A stretch of DNA of 64,000 nt, taken from Bog-950 sp964631835 (GTDB lineage: Bacteria > Bacteroidota > Bacteroidia > Chitinophagales > LD1). The position numbers and the translations under genes were made by a program. Shown here piece after piece: positions 9,601 through 17,197 of this stretch. Under the pieces are notes generated by a model that worked only from the letters and a program-made list of their open reading frames with translations, was not told the origin of the DNA and searched no databases. Location of the stretch: assembly GCA_964631835.1 (NCBI GenBank), contig CAZWAD010000005.1:62001-126000 (forward strand), read 5' to 3'. Numbering within the stretch: position 1 is the first letter of the stretch; the number at the start of each line of letters is the position of its first letter.

Positions 9601-9957
9601 TTCGTTTATGTTACAGGAACAAACTCTAACGGCTGCAAAACAACCGATTCCATCAATATTCATGTGGTTCCATGCGATCCGGAATCAATATTCCTGGCCA
9701 ACACTTTCACTCCTAATGCTGATGGGTTGAATGACAGGTTTGTTTTACACTCTAAAGCCCTGAATAGTCTTAGTTACTTCCGGGTATTCGACAAATGGGG
9801 GCAAATGATTTTTGAAACCAAAGACCTGAATGAAAGCTGGGATGGAACGGTTAACGGTAAGCCTGCTCCGGTAGGTGTTTATGTATACCTTCTCGGTGGC
9901 GAATGTCAGAACGGTTTTACTGTAACAAAGAGCGATGATATTACGTTAATACGATAA
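6679..9957 (+). CDS. PKD-repeat protein with T9SS type B C-terminal domain
   Basis: 1,092 residues. A signal peptide (hydrophobic segment about 16-33, ending FAAVQA) is followed by about eight PKD domains between residues 40 and 680. They are recognised by repeated WDFGDG-type motifs: WDFGNGNTS, WGFGNG, WFFGDG, WMFGDGGTS, WNFGDGQTS, WDFGDGTTD and LGDGTVV. Several Ig-like modules with TVCDGE / TVCIGDE and YKWTPSTYLS follow. The CTD starts near residue 1005 (NTFTPNADGLNDRF, FDKWGQMIFET, SWDGTVNGKPAPVGVYVYLL). PKD arrays are extracellular protein- or carbohydrate-interaction modules. The gene is followed within 70 bp by an XRE regulator and then PorP/SprF, so all three may form one operon. Confidence 0.92.
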   Translation: MARQTCVKHNKNSLVRSLISIFFIVLCINSFAAVQANFNSDKTAGCPPLLVNFTNTSLPANATWYWDFGNGNTSSLQNPSAVFNNAGTYQVKLVVRSGNQTDSISKTITVYRPASVDFHAPQTQSCPGVELQFISDAAAGDAPIVDYAWGFGNGVASSLMNTSHTYSQGGVYDITLVVQDANGCTSNKTKNSYIRILPAPTASFIATPPYSCNASQLISFTNTSTGNGLSYLWVLDDSVTSVLPNPSHTYIQEKKEVVLAVTDVNGCVGTYKQFVSATDVIADFTVTKTTACTGEMIQFVNNSNIIGRADWFFGDGTASYNILNPNKVYTTPGVYTVKLINTYNGCSDTIVKIDYITIIEGTSPSISVDMPPPAGCESTAVVNFTNSTPGTSQILWMFGDGGTSADQNPSHTFNSNGVYQVIVTITDSMGCTSRITVTTQVNSIAPVPAFTNEAVSCPQVPVKFTNLTPGQAASYYWNFGDGQTSGDKSPLHTYSQPGTYSVSLTVTNPNGCDSTITKVNCITIDNVTADFSVNRTFSPCPPFVTIFTSWANKPELDYLWDFGDGTTDTAANPTHIYFHPGIFTVKLFVTSPIGCTDTVIYPDLIEVQGPTGLFSAVPSSGCVPLNVTFQSAISDNTEKIWCDLGDGTVVEDTLHFVHTYNTVNTFYPRYILVDHVGCTVPYDLPPIVTHELPVLLLSDTTVCDGETISVLLGTEKYKWTPSTYLSCDTCSDVTIVPQSNITYKVTATNEHGCRLTDTMRVTSMDYPTLNQTSQVKVCKGAPVQLFVGDAHSYNWSPALYLSDSATARPVCTPQGSITYHVKASNSLGCSTNAQVTVDVLDKIDIGITSDTTVCIGDEFHLRTAIINAPDSEVHYRWTPTSFGDNPNPLITGLTRTTTFTVIAESSTCKADTESVTVRIVNLPDMNVSDAVTTTPGAEIQVWAQSRQNLSYLWSADSVSCTDCRVTNIYPSKSQFVYVTGTNSNGCKTTDSINIHVVPCDPESIFLANTFTPNADGLNDRFVLHSKALNSLSYFRVFDKWGQMIFETKDLNESWDGTVNGKPAPVGVYVYLLGGECQNGFTVTKSDDITLIR

Positions 9958-10023
9958 TAACAAACTGAATTAAACAAATAACAAAACAAGAATTACAAAT
10001 AACAAAAACTAAAACACACAACA

Positions 10024-10389
10024 ATGTCTTTACACAGCAGAATCAGAAAAATACGCGAATACCGCGGACTTAAGCAGGCCACTGCCGCTCAGCAAATGAA
10101 TATTACCCAGCAGGCTTACAGCTACCTGGAGTCGAAGAGCGACAACCTGAAAATGGAAACCATGCAGCGCTTTTGCGAGGTAATGAAAGTGGAAATCCCT
10201 TTCCTCCTGGCATTCGATGTTCCGGTAACGGAAGAGAATATACAATTGTTCGAAAGGCTGAACCTGTCGGGGGTAGTGGAGGAATATAAGAAGCTCCAGA
10301 ACCGCATTTCGGTTTACGAAGAATTGCTGAACAGACAGAATAATGTTCATCGCGGGAACGATACTAGCACGAACCTGCAGATTTCTTAA
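10024..10389 (+). CDS. XRE-family helix-turn-helix regulator
   Basis: 121 residues. The N-terminal HTH_3 domain (about 5-62) shows RIRKIREYRGLKQATAAQQM, then NITQQAYSYLESKSDN, the typical helix 2-turn-helix 3 of the Cro/C1 family, and a short all-helical tail. There is no ligand or protease domain. It lies 66 bp after the PKD cargo gene and 11 bp before PorP/SprF, all on one strand, so it may autoregulate this surface-protein operon. The DNA target is unknown; the palindromes at 6564-6613 are candidates by position only. Confidence 0.85.
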   Translation: MSLHSRIRKIREYRGLKQATAAQQMNITQQAYSYLESKSDNLKMETMQRFCEVMKVEIPFLLAFDVPVTEENIQLFERLNLSGVVEEYKKLQNRISVYEELLNRQNNVHRGNDTSTNLQIS

Positions 10390-10400
10390 ATAAACAAAGT

Positions 10401-11459
10401 ATGATAAAACGTTTACAAAAGGCTCTTGCCTTTGCAGCTATCTTATTGTCCGGTTTGAAGCCCGTTACTGCGCAGGACATTCACTTCTCGCAATACAATG
10501 CTTCGCCACTCCTGCTTAACCCGGCTTTAGCTGGAATGAACGCGGGCGATTACCGCGCTTATGCCAACTTCAGAACCCAGTGGGTGACTATTTCAAAAGG
10601 TAATACATACCGAACTTTTGCAGGTGGCGCAGATGTAAGTGTTGGAAAGGTAACTAAATACAACAGTTTTGCAGGTCTTGGTCTTTCTTTCTTCAGCGAC
10701 CAGTCGGGCGATGTAAATCTTAACTCTAATCGTGTTGACCTTACGTTTGCTTATCATTTTATGCTTAATCGTAAAGGAACAATGCAGTTTTCTGCCGGAT
10801 TGCAGGGAGGTTTTAACCACCGCAGCATTAATCCTTCCAAAGCAGTTTTCGATTCGCAATACGACCCGAATACCGGAACAGTTGACCCTAACGGAACGCG
10901 CGAAAACTTTGGAAAAACAAGAGTGATGTTTGCAGATGCAGGTGCAGGTTTAATGTTCAGCGCTATAACACGTAAAGAGGTAAACTACTATATCGGTTTT
11001 GCTGTTAGCCATATTAATCAGCCTAAGGTTTCATTTCAACCTAACGGCAATGACGGTACAGGATTACTTCCTGAAAAACTTCCTTTAAAAACAACCATTC
11101 ACGGGGGCGCCTCTATTCCGGTTAACGACCGTATAGCGCTGATGCCTAACTTCATGGTTCTTCAGCAGGGAACCTCATACGAATTTAATGTTGGCTGCCA
11201 CGTAAAAACCGTTTTGGGGAATATAAAGCTAAGTAAAACTGCCGCCTACTTAGGCGTTCAGTATCGCGGTTTGTTTGACGCTGTTATAGTTAGTGGTCGA
11301 ATGGATATTAAGGGTCTGAGTTTGGGTTTAAGCTACGACATTAACATTTCAAAACTCGTTCCCGCCTCACACATGGTAGGTGCGCCTGAAGTATTCGTTA
11401 TGTATCAGGGCGGTTTCCGCAAAAAGCCACGCCCGGGTCATTGCCCCCGAATGTTCTGA
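10401..11459 (+). CDS. PorP/SprF-family type IX secretion membrane protein
   Basis: 352 residues. Signal peptide 1-25 ends VTAQ, followed by DIHFSQYNASPLLLNPALAGM, the hallmark N-terminus of the PorP/SprF family; alternating amphipathic strands fit an outer-membrane beta-barrel. Family members work with T9SS cargo that carries type B CTDs (SprF with SprB in Flavobacterium is the classic case), attaching the cargo to the surface. Being two genes downstream of the PKD/type B cargo fits a dedicated partner. Two terminators follow. Confidence 0.92.
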   Translation: MIKRLQKALAFAAILLSGLKPVTAQDIHFSQYNASPLLLNPALAGMNAGDYRAYANFRTQWVTISKGNTYRTFAGGADVSVGKVTKYNSFAGLGLSFFSDQSGDVNLNSNRVDLTFAYHFMLNRKGTMQFSAGLQGGFNHRSINPSKAVFDSQYDPNTGTVDPNGTRENFGKTRVMFADAGAGLMFSAITRKEVNYYIGFAVSHINQPKVSFQPNGNDGTGLLPEKLPLKTTIHGGASIPVNDRIALMPNFMVLQQGTSYEFNVGCHVKTVLGNIKLSKTAAYLGVQYRGLFDAVIVSGRMDIKGLSLGLSYDINISKLVPASHMVGAPEVFVMYQGGFRKKPRPGHCPRMF

Positions 11460-11485
11460 TAAAGATTTTCATGGTCTCCGTTATT

Positions 11486-11513
11486 AAAAAGCCACCCCGT
11501 AAGGTGGCTTTTT
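11486..11513 (+). terminator. Rho-independent terminator after porP/sprF
   Basis: Stem gccacc/ggtggc (11491-11496 / 11503-11508), extended by A5/T5 and followed by T-rich sequence, 27 bp past the stop. The flanking A/T symmetry would let it work in both directions. Confidence 0.9.
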
Positions 11514-11553
11514 GCTTAACATACTGCGGCCGGGAAAAGCAATATCCTTCTTA

Positions 11554-11581
11554 GAGGAGGAGATATCTTCCTCGTTTTTTT
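11554..11581 (+). terminator. Second terminator hairpin downstream of porP/sprF
   Basis: An 8-bp stem with one G-T wobble (gaggagga paired with tcttcctc, tip gata), followed by g and seven Ts. It backs up the first terminator and insulates the AAA gene. Confidence 0.7.
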
Positions 11582-11898
11582 AACACAACAACAGAAAAAT
11601 CTGTAACCCTTGCCAATTCAACGGAGTTATTTAAGATTGTTGAGATAATGCATCTTTCCGTTTGGATTTACACCTGGTTTCAATTAACAGGCAGTCGTGA
11701 TGTCCTTAAGGTTACATTAAATTAGGAGTTTAAACATTTTTTCACAAAAGAGGGTATCCTTTTGGCTTATTTAATCGTCTAATGTATATATGTGTGTGCA
11801 TATTTTTACGTTTAACATATAGACAGAAGATTATTTTGCGCATTGAAAACTTAAAAGCTTGTTGATGACATTATTCACCCCTGAAAGAAAAACACATC

Positions 11899-14487
11899 AT
11901 GGGCTACAAAAATTATAAATTCAAAACACTACGGGTCTTTGCCAGCGATGAATGGCTGGCTAACCGCACCCGCGAATACCGGACGGTGTTCGACCGCTCC
12001 GAAACCACATACATTTCTGCCGAAATTGCTTTCTACAATAAAATGTTCGATGAACAGGATTGGGAAGCTACGGTTACGTTAAAAGCGTTCTCCCATCTTG
12101 ACGGGAAAAAGAAAGAGTTGTGCTCGCAGGATGAAAAGCGCAAAGTGCGCATGGATGAAAACGTGGTTTACATCAACAAGGGATGGGGGATGGCTTCGCC
12201 CGGTACATTTTGGACAAAAGGCGAATACAGTTGGGAGGCATATATGGATGGTGAACTGATTGGTACCAAACGCTTTTATATAGAGGATGTGGGCAGGGTA
12301 ACTGCTGATTCAAATCCGTTTTTTGATATTGAATCTCTCCGGTTCTTCACCGGTGATTACAACGCTGTAAACGATGAAAACAAAATTTATCTCAAAACTA
12401 TCAGCCGCACCGAAACGCAGTACCTGTATGCGGAGTTCAAGTTCAAAAATAAACTGGCTATAGACTGGAACTGCGAGCTTTATTTCAACTGGTACAATGC
12501 CTCAGGTCTGGCTAAGGCAAAAATTGAAAGGTTCAGAAAAATAGAAGCCGGAAAGATGAACGAGATATTCACTTTCAACGAAGGCTGGGGAAATGATATT
12601 GCAGGAACATGGAAAGACAGCCATTACCGCCTCGAGATTATTTTCATGGACACCGTCATCGCTGTTGTTCACCTTGATACAGGCGATGAAGATGAGGAAG
12701 GAGAAGTGGAAATTACAAAGCTCAGCGGAAATGTGGCGGTTTCTGATGTTTCGCATCCTGCCGCCCCCGATGAATCACTGGACGGTAACGTAAAAAAGCT
12801 GGACGACCTGATTGGTCTGGAGGAATTAAAGAAAGAAGTAAAAAACCACATTGACTATCTGAATTTTCTCAAACTCAGGCAGGAAAGAGGATTTAAAGAC
12901 ACGGAAAGAATAAACCTTCATTCGGTATTTACCGGTAACCCCGGAACCGGTAAAACAACGGTGGTTAAACTCCTCGGGCAGATTTATAAAAGCATGGGTT
13001 TGCTCAGCAAAGGTCATGTAAAAGAAGTTGACCGCTCACAACTCATTGGCGAATACATCGGGCAAACCGCACCCAAGGTGAAGAAGGTAATTGAAGAAGC
13101 TAAAGGGGGAATATTATTTATTGACGAAGCCTATTCGCTTGCCCGCGAAGCCGATGACTCTAAAGATTTCGGTAAAGAAGCTATTGAAGTTTTAATTAAG
13201 GAAATGAGCGATGGCTCAAAAGACCTGGCAATAATGGTAGCCGGTTATCCGCACGAAATGGATGTGTTCCTGAAATCGAACCCGGGAATGCGCTCGCGCT
13301 TCGCCAATTACTTCCATTTTGAAGATTATCTGCCCGATGAGTTACACGCCATTGCCATAAAATATTCTCAGCAGAAAAATGTACGCCTTACAGATGATGC
13401 AAACAATTACCTGAGCGAGCAGTTGATGGAAGGCTTCCGCAACCGTGATAAAAGTTTCGGTAATGCCCGCTATGCCATTTCGATAATTGATGAAGCAAAA
13501 ATGAATTTAGGTCTTCGCCTGATGAAACGTGCTGACCTTTCCACATTGGACAGTGATACGCTTTCTATTATTGAAAAAGAAGATGTGGAACTGGTATTCA
13601 AGCTTAGAGGCAAGAGGAAATTTAATATCACCATCAACGAGCGTTTACTGCAGAGCGCAATGGACGAACTGAACGGCCTGGTAGGAATAGATAATATTAA
13701 AACCGAGGTGACTGAATTGGTAAAACTGGTCCGTTTCTATCATGACATCGGGAAAGATGTATTGAATAAATTTTCGCTGCATACCGTGTTTACCGGAAAC
13801 CCCGGTACCGGTAAAACAACCGTAGCGCGCATCATGGGCAAAATATTTAAAGCCCTGGGATTGCTGGAGCGCGGACACCTGGTAGAATTAGACCGCCAGG
13901 GACTGGTAGCAGGGTTTGTAGGACAAACCGCCCTGAAAACAGAAGAACGGGTAAAAGAAGCCAAAGGCGGTGTATTGTTTATTGACGAAGCTTATGCCCT
14001 TGGCGAAGGAAATGACTTTGGCCGCGAAGCCATTGAAACCTTATTGAAAAGAATGGAAGACAGCCGAGGTGAGTTTGCTGTAATCGCAGCCGGCTATACC
14101 GAACCCATGAAACGTTTCCTCGAATCGAATCCGGGGCTCCGTTCCCGTTTCGACCGTACTTTTACTTTCAACGATTACTCATCTGACGAACTGTTCAAAA
14201 TCGCGCTTTCACTGCTGAAGCAGGAAGGCATTCGCATGGACGATGATGCGTACGACTACTTGCAAAAATATATTGACTCTATTTACGAATACCGCGACAA
14301 ATATTTCGGCAATGCCCGCGAAATCCGAAAGTTGATTGTTGAAGCTGTTCAAAATCAAAACCTGCGCCTTGCTTCCATACCCAAAGAAGAAAGAACTCCC
14401 GAAATGCTCAATACCATGACTGTGGAAGACCTCAGCGAATTCAAGATTGAAGAGGGCAGAAGAGGAAGCCTCGGATTTAAGTATTAA
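11899..14487 (+). CDS. Tandem AAA+ ATPase (SpoVK/CbbX-like) with duplicated N-terminal beta domains
   Basis: 862 residues. The N-terminal 270 residues hold two related beta-rich modules, seen by LRVFASDEW-(x)n-SETTYISAEIAFYNK and LRFFTGDYN-(x)n-TETQYLYAEFKFKNK; each ends near a 'GWG' motif. Two CbbX/SpoVK-type AAA+ domains follow, each with Walker A FTGNPGTGKTT (about 345 and 632) and Walker B LFIDEAY (about 406 and 691), plus SNPGxRSRF arginine-finger segments. Both ATP sites look intact. CbbX remodels Rubisco and SpoVK is a sporulation protein, but neither process is expected here. The role is unknown, probably a remodelling chaperone or a secretion/defence-like ATPase. The Nudix gene starts 4 bp downstream. 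Confidence 0.88.
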   Translation: MGYKNYKFKTLRVFASDEWLANRTREYRTVFDRSETTYISAEIAFYNKMFDEQDWEATVTLKAFSHLDGKKKELCSQDEKRKVRMDENVVYINKGWGMASPGTFWTKGEYSWEAYMDGELIGTKRFYIEDVGRVTADSNPFFDIESLRFFTGDYNAVNDENKIYLKTISRTETQYLYAEFKFKNKLAIDWNCELYFNWYNASGLAKAKIERFRKIEAGKMNEIFTFNEGWGNDIAGTWKDSHYRLEIIFMDTVIAVVHLDTGDEDEEGEVEITKLSGNVAVSDVSHPAAPDESLDGNVKKLDDLIGLEELKKEVKNHIDYLNFLKLRQERGFKDTERINLHSVFTGNPGTGKTTVVKLLGQIYKSMGLLSKGHVKEVDRSQLIGEYIGQTAPKVKKVIEEAKGGILFIDEAYSLAREADDSKDFGKEAIEVLIKEMSDGSKDLAIMVAGYPHEMDVFLKSNPGMRSRFANYFHFEDYLPDELHAIAIKYSQQKNVRLTDDANNYLSEQLMEGFRNRDKSFGNARYAISIIDEAKMNLGLRLMKRADLSTLDSDTLSIIEKEDVELVFKLRGKRKFNITINERLLQSAMDELNGLVGIDNIKTEVTELVKLVRFYHDIGKDVLNKFSLHTVFTGNPGTGKTTVARIMGKIFKALGLLERGHLVELDRQGLVAGFVGQTALKTEERVKEAKGGVLFIDEAYALGEGNDFGREAIETLLKRMEDSRGEFAVIAAGYTEPMKRFLESNPGLRSRFDRTFTFNDYSSDELFKIALSLLKQEGIRMDDDAYDYLQKYIDSIYEYRDKYFGNAREIRKLIVEAVQNQNLRLASIPKEERTPEMLNTMTVEDLSEFKIEEGRRGSLGFKY

Positions 14488-14491
14488 AAGA

Positions 14492-14959
14492 ATGCCCGCT
14501 CTCAAGCGTTTCAACATTCGTGTTTACGGCTTGCTGATTAATGAACACGGGCAACTGCTTGTTTCCGATGAATTTTTCAAAACCGGTAACCGCTCAACTA
14601 AATTTCCCGGTGGCGGATTGGAGTTGGGCGAAGGGCTTATCGAAGGCCTTATCCGCGAGTTTAAAGAAGAGACTGGTCTTGATGTTTCCGTTAAGGAGCA
14701 CTTCTACACCACTGACTTTTTCCAGAAATCTTATTTCGACAACGAAAGCCAAATCATCAGCATTTACTATTTGTGCGAATGCAGCAGTTGGCAAAAGCTG
14801 AAAACTTCGGATAAGAAATTTGATTTTGAAATTCCCCAGCCCGGTGGGGAAACAGAATCTTTCCGCTGGATTTATCTGAAAGATTTGAAGCAGGAAACTG
14901 AAATCAACCTTCCGATTGATAAAATAGTTGCCGATAAACTTGCCGCGCGGTTTAACTAA
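14492..14959 (+). CDS. Nudix hydrolase
   Basis: 155 residues from the ATG at 14492, preferred over an in-frame TTG at 14447 that would overlap the ATPase gene. A perfect Nudix box lies at 41-63: G-x5-E-x7-REF-x-EE-x-GL, within GGLELGEGLIEGLIREFKEE. It hydrolyses a nucleoside diphosphate linked to another moiety and needs Mg2+ bound by the box glutamates; the substrate cannot be told. The short helix-strand end (KDLKQETEINLPIDKIVADKL) is usual. It starts 4 bp after the ATPase stop, so the two are probably co-transcribed and translationally coupled. Confidence 0.92.
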   Translation: MPALKRFNIRVYGLLINEHGQLLVSDEFFKTGNRSTKFPGGGLELGEGLIEGLIREFKEETGLDVSVKEHFYTTDFFQKSYFDNESQIISIYYLCECSSWQKLKTSDKKFDFEIPQPGGETESFRWIYLKDLKQETEINLPIDKIVADKLAARFN

Positions 14960-15045
14960 CCGGCTAACATCCAACCGGTGGCAATGACACTGCCTGGTTG
15001 CAAATACGCTTTAAGCAATTAACTTAGTGAATTATTTAGCAGCGT

Positions 15046-15921
15046 ATGAAAATTAAAATACTGATTCCCTTTCTCATGGTTTTAGCTTTTTCGTCTTGTA
15101 AAAAAGAAAAGAAAACAACCGGTGAACTTTCCGTACTCAGTTACAATGTGGCGGGTTTGCCCGAAGGGGTTTCGGGTTCGCACCCGGTATTATATACATC
15201 ATCTATCAGCCGCCTGCTCAGTGAATTTAATGTAGTGCATATGCAGGAAGACTTCTGCTACCACGACTCTCTTCTTTTGTACGATACACACCCTTACCGC
15301 TCCGGTGCTACCGGATGCGTTGCGGGCGGAGGCTTAACCGTGTTTTCAGATTTTCCGTACACCAGCCTTCAGCGAATAACCTGGAATGAATGTGTGGATT
15401 TCGATTGTTTTGGAGCCAAAGGATTTACTTTTTCAAAACTTGAACTTCCGGGAGGTGTTGTTATTGACTTATATAACATTCATGCGCAGGCGCAGTCGTA
15501 CCCGGAAGCCATGGAAGCGAGGAGGAGAAATATTGAGCAGTTATGCACCTACATCAACACGCACTCTGCCGGAAACGCGGTTCTTTTGTTTGGCGACTTT
15601 AACAGCCGCTATACCCGCGATGGCGATACGATTAGAGCAGTGCCCGGCCTCGGCTTTAAAGATGTTTGGGTGGAACTTCTTCGTGGTGGTGAATTGCCGG
15701 TTTACGGCACCTCATCCTTAGGCAATTGCGACCCGCCCCGCACCAAACCCGACTGCGAACGGGTAGATAAAGTTTTTTACCGCAGTAATGATAATATTGA
15801 AATCACCCCTCTTGAATATATGCTTGACGACCCGCGCTTTTACTACAACGCCAACGATACCCTTCCGCTTTCCGACCATTGGCCCATTTACGTTAAGTTC
15901 AGTTACACCATGAAGAAGTAA
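15046..15921 (+). CDS. Endonuclease/exonuclease/phosphatase-family lipoprotein
   Basis: 291 residues. The lipoprotein signal has its lipid-attachment Cys at position 18 (LAFSSC). The EEP fold motifs appear in order: LSVLSYNVAG (N), HMQED (catalytic Glu), VIDLYNIHAQ (His), LFGDFNSR (D-x-N) and PLSDHWPIYVK (SDHxP). Family members cleave phosphodiesters, including DNA, phosphoinositides and sphingomyelin. A lipid-anchored form in an organism that makes sphingolipids could act on phospholipid or sphingolipid head groups, but this is inference. A hairpin with an 8-bp stem lies 28 bp after the stop. Confidence 0.85.
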   Translation: MKIKILIPFLMVLAFSSCKKEKKTTGELSVLSYNVAGLPEGVSGSHPVLYTSSISRLLSEFNVVHMQEDFCYHDSLLLYDTHPYRSGATGCVAGGGLTVFSDFPYTSLQRITWNECVDFDCFGAKGFTFSKLELPGGVVIDLYNIHAQAQSYPEAMEARRRNIEQLCTYINTHSAGNAVLLFGDFNSRYTRDGDTIRAVPGLGFKDVWVELLRGGELPVYGTSSLGNCDPPRTKPDCERVDKVFYRSNDNIEITPLEYMLDDPRFYYNANDTLPLSDHWPIYVKFSYTMKK

Positions 15922-15949
15922 ATTTCTTAGCCCGCACAAATACAAAGTT

Positions 15950-15983
15950 CTTCCGGGCTCTCAGGCTTTGCCCGACCCGGAAG
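15950..15983 (+). terminator. Possible terminator hairpin
   Basis: Perfect 8-bp arms (cttccggg / cccggaag) around an 18-base loop, followed by only a short T run. It may end the EEP gene, or be a remnant of the truncated attC region beside it. Confidence 0.4.
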
Positions 15984-16022
15984 TTTCAAATAACAAAAAG
16001 CTTGCTTTTAACCACAGTTCAT

Positions 16023-16031
16023 GTTAGCGGC
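16023..16031 (-). other. attC R''-like core at the distal end of the cassette array (partner core missing)
   Basis: On the minus strand this reads GCCGCTAAC, the same 9-bp core as at 18336-18344, and it lies 20 bp past the EthD gene stop, where a cassette's attC should begin. No matching GTTRRRY core or stem is visible in 15922-16022, so this attC looks truncated at the array end. Confidence 0.55.
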
Positions 16032-16051
16032 TGGTTTATCCTGCCTTTCAT

Positions 16052-16375
16052 TTATATCAGCACTTCACTGACTTGAATAACAGGTTGGATATTTGTAAAG
16101 TTTGGAAGATCACTCATTATTTTTTCGGCATTGGGTCCGAAAGAACTTTCAAATGCCTGCATGGTATCAAAATAAAGGTTGCCCATGGCAGCATAAGGAG
16201 CCGCGGCACCAGGTGCCCCGCCTGCCAGTCCTTTTTCAACAGTTGCGCCCTTTACAGAGTCACCTAACAATCCGCCAACCATAGGCACATGCTTATTGCA
16301 GTAATAATCCATATTAAATGTTTTGTCATCGCCATTTGGATAAAGCACACTTACTTTAATCATTCCTTTTTTCAT
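16052..16375 (-). CDS. EthD-family small protein (cassette gene d)
   Basis: 107 residues from the ATG at 16375; an in-frame ATG four codons later (16363) is an alternative. The sequence IKVSVLYPNGDDKTFNMDYYCNKHVPMV matches the EthD ferredoxin-like (dimeric alpha/beta barrel) family, with the conserved Y-x-x-KHxP-L/M motif at about 23-31. The end NFTNIQPVIQVSEVL is the closing strand. EthD proteins accompany catabolic P450s or act as small oxidoreductase-like subunits; the specific role is unknown. It has no operon partner and lies between two attC-like elements, so I treat it as the cargo of an integron cassette. Confidence 0.8.
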   Translation of the reverse strand: MKKGMIKVSVLYPNGDDKTFNMDYYCNKHVPMVGGLLGDSVKGATVEKGLAGGAPGAAAPYAAMGNLYFDTMQAFESSFGPNAEKIMSDLPNFTNIQPVIQVSEVLI

Positions 16376-16510
16376 GATTGTTCGATTTTTATTTCCTACT
16401 CGTATGGCTTTTCGGATTTCGCCCCGTTTTTGAAAATGGTCGCTGGTCTCCACTTTTATTCTGTCAACAAATTTAGCTTTAAACGGTCACTGTCGCAGCG
16501 CGTTAAACTT

Positions 16511-16692
16511 GCCGCTTCGTTTCGGGGGTTTGCGATGGCGGGGTGTTTTAGCACTAAACTTCATTCGGAGAACTGAACTTCCACCTTGCACAAATCGAAG
16601 ATTCACGAATTCCATTTAAAATCAATTATAGCATGAGTAAATGTGTCTGCGAAGCACGGAAACCCCGCTATCGCAAACCCCTTGTTACCAGC
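16511..16692 (-). repeat. attC-like recombination site c
   Basis: 182 bp. On the minus strand it runs GCTGGTAAC (16684-16692), then a stem arm GGGGTTTGCGATAGCGGGG, an unpaired middle, the complementary arm CCCCGCCATCGCAAACCCC and a degenerate end core CGAAGCGGC (16511-16519, expected GTTAGCGGC). The inner part (16525-16687) is about 98% identical (3 differences in 163 positions) to site b at 17391-17553. It lies 3' of the WapI-like gene, as an attC does in a cassette. The layout core-stem-loop-stem-core is that of integron attC sites; the damaged right core may reduce activity. Confidence 0.75.
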
Positions 16693-16724
16693 AGTGTTTC
16701 TCTCTGTCGTTGCAGTGTCCGTTG

Positions 16725-17180
16725 TCATTTTTTATTAGTTGTTATTACTGGAAATTCTTTTGTCAACCTGTCAAGTTGTGCAAGTATTGGTTTAATGTAT
16801 GACTGGTCAAAAGTAATTGTAAAAGTCAGTCGGCTGTATGGTTGTCCACCGTAGTCGTTTGCTGTTACGTCAGCCGTAAAATGTCCGAAGCCGTCACCGT
16901 TTATTTTTAATGTCACGCTGCTTTCCATGTCGGTAAACTCCAGTCCACCGTTTAAGTTGTTGTCGAGAAGTGAAAACCCCTTTTGTAAATACTCGAATTC
17001 GTCTGTCAGCATTGAAACTTCATACTGTCCCGAAAATGAACCGCCCTTTACAGAGATTTTAGTCCTAACCCAGTTGTCGTCATAGTAGTTGTCAGAACCA
17101 GTCCGCTCGTAAGCAAATGGCTCAAGTCGGAAGTAATTGCCGTTAGCAGAAATTTCAAAATATGTGTCGCTACTTTCCAT
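16725..17180 (-). CDS. WapI-like immunity-type protein (cassette gene c2)
   Basis: 151 residues from the ATG at 17180 (MESSDTYFEISANG); a TTG at 17219 is possible but would overlap the preceding small ORF. All-beta pattern: YFRLEPFAYE, DDNWVRTKISVKGGSFSGQYE, MLTDEFEYLQ, VTLKINGDGFGHFTADVTAND, RLTFTITFDQSYIKPILAQL. The W-x-x-x-K/V-x-V-K-x-G-x-F-S-G and GDGxGH...FDQSY segments resemble, from memory, a family annotated as WapI-like immunity proteins (antitoxins to polymorphic toxins). No toxin gene is adjacent, which fits an orphan immunity gene on a mobile cassette. Medium confidence in the family, good confidence that it is coding. Confidence 0.65.
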   Translation of the reverse strand: MESSDTYFEISANGNYFRLEPFAYERTGSDNYYDDNWVRTKISVKGGSFSGQYEVSMLTDEFEYLQKGFSLLDNNLNGGLEFTDMESSVTLKINGDGFGHFTADVTANDYGGQPYSRLTFTITFDQSYIKPILAQLDRLTKEFPVITTNKK

Positions 17181-17197
17181 AAACGTTGTCAGTCGTG

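Larger units (their letters stand above)
11460..11898. other. Intergenic region, two terminators then an AT-rich leader
   Basis: 439 bp without a gene. It holds the terminators at 11486-11513 and 11554-11581, then an AT-rich stretch (about 11740-11850, with tatatatgtgtgtg) that must contain the promoter of the AAA ATPase gene. I could not find an exact -33/-7 pair. No RNA gene was recognised. Confidence 0.6.

Noticed and set aside
16289..16854. Several plus-strand ORFs over the EthD gene and attC site c
   Set aside because: They are shadows of the minus-strand genes and the palindromic repeats.
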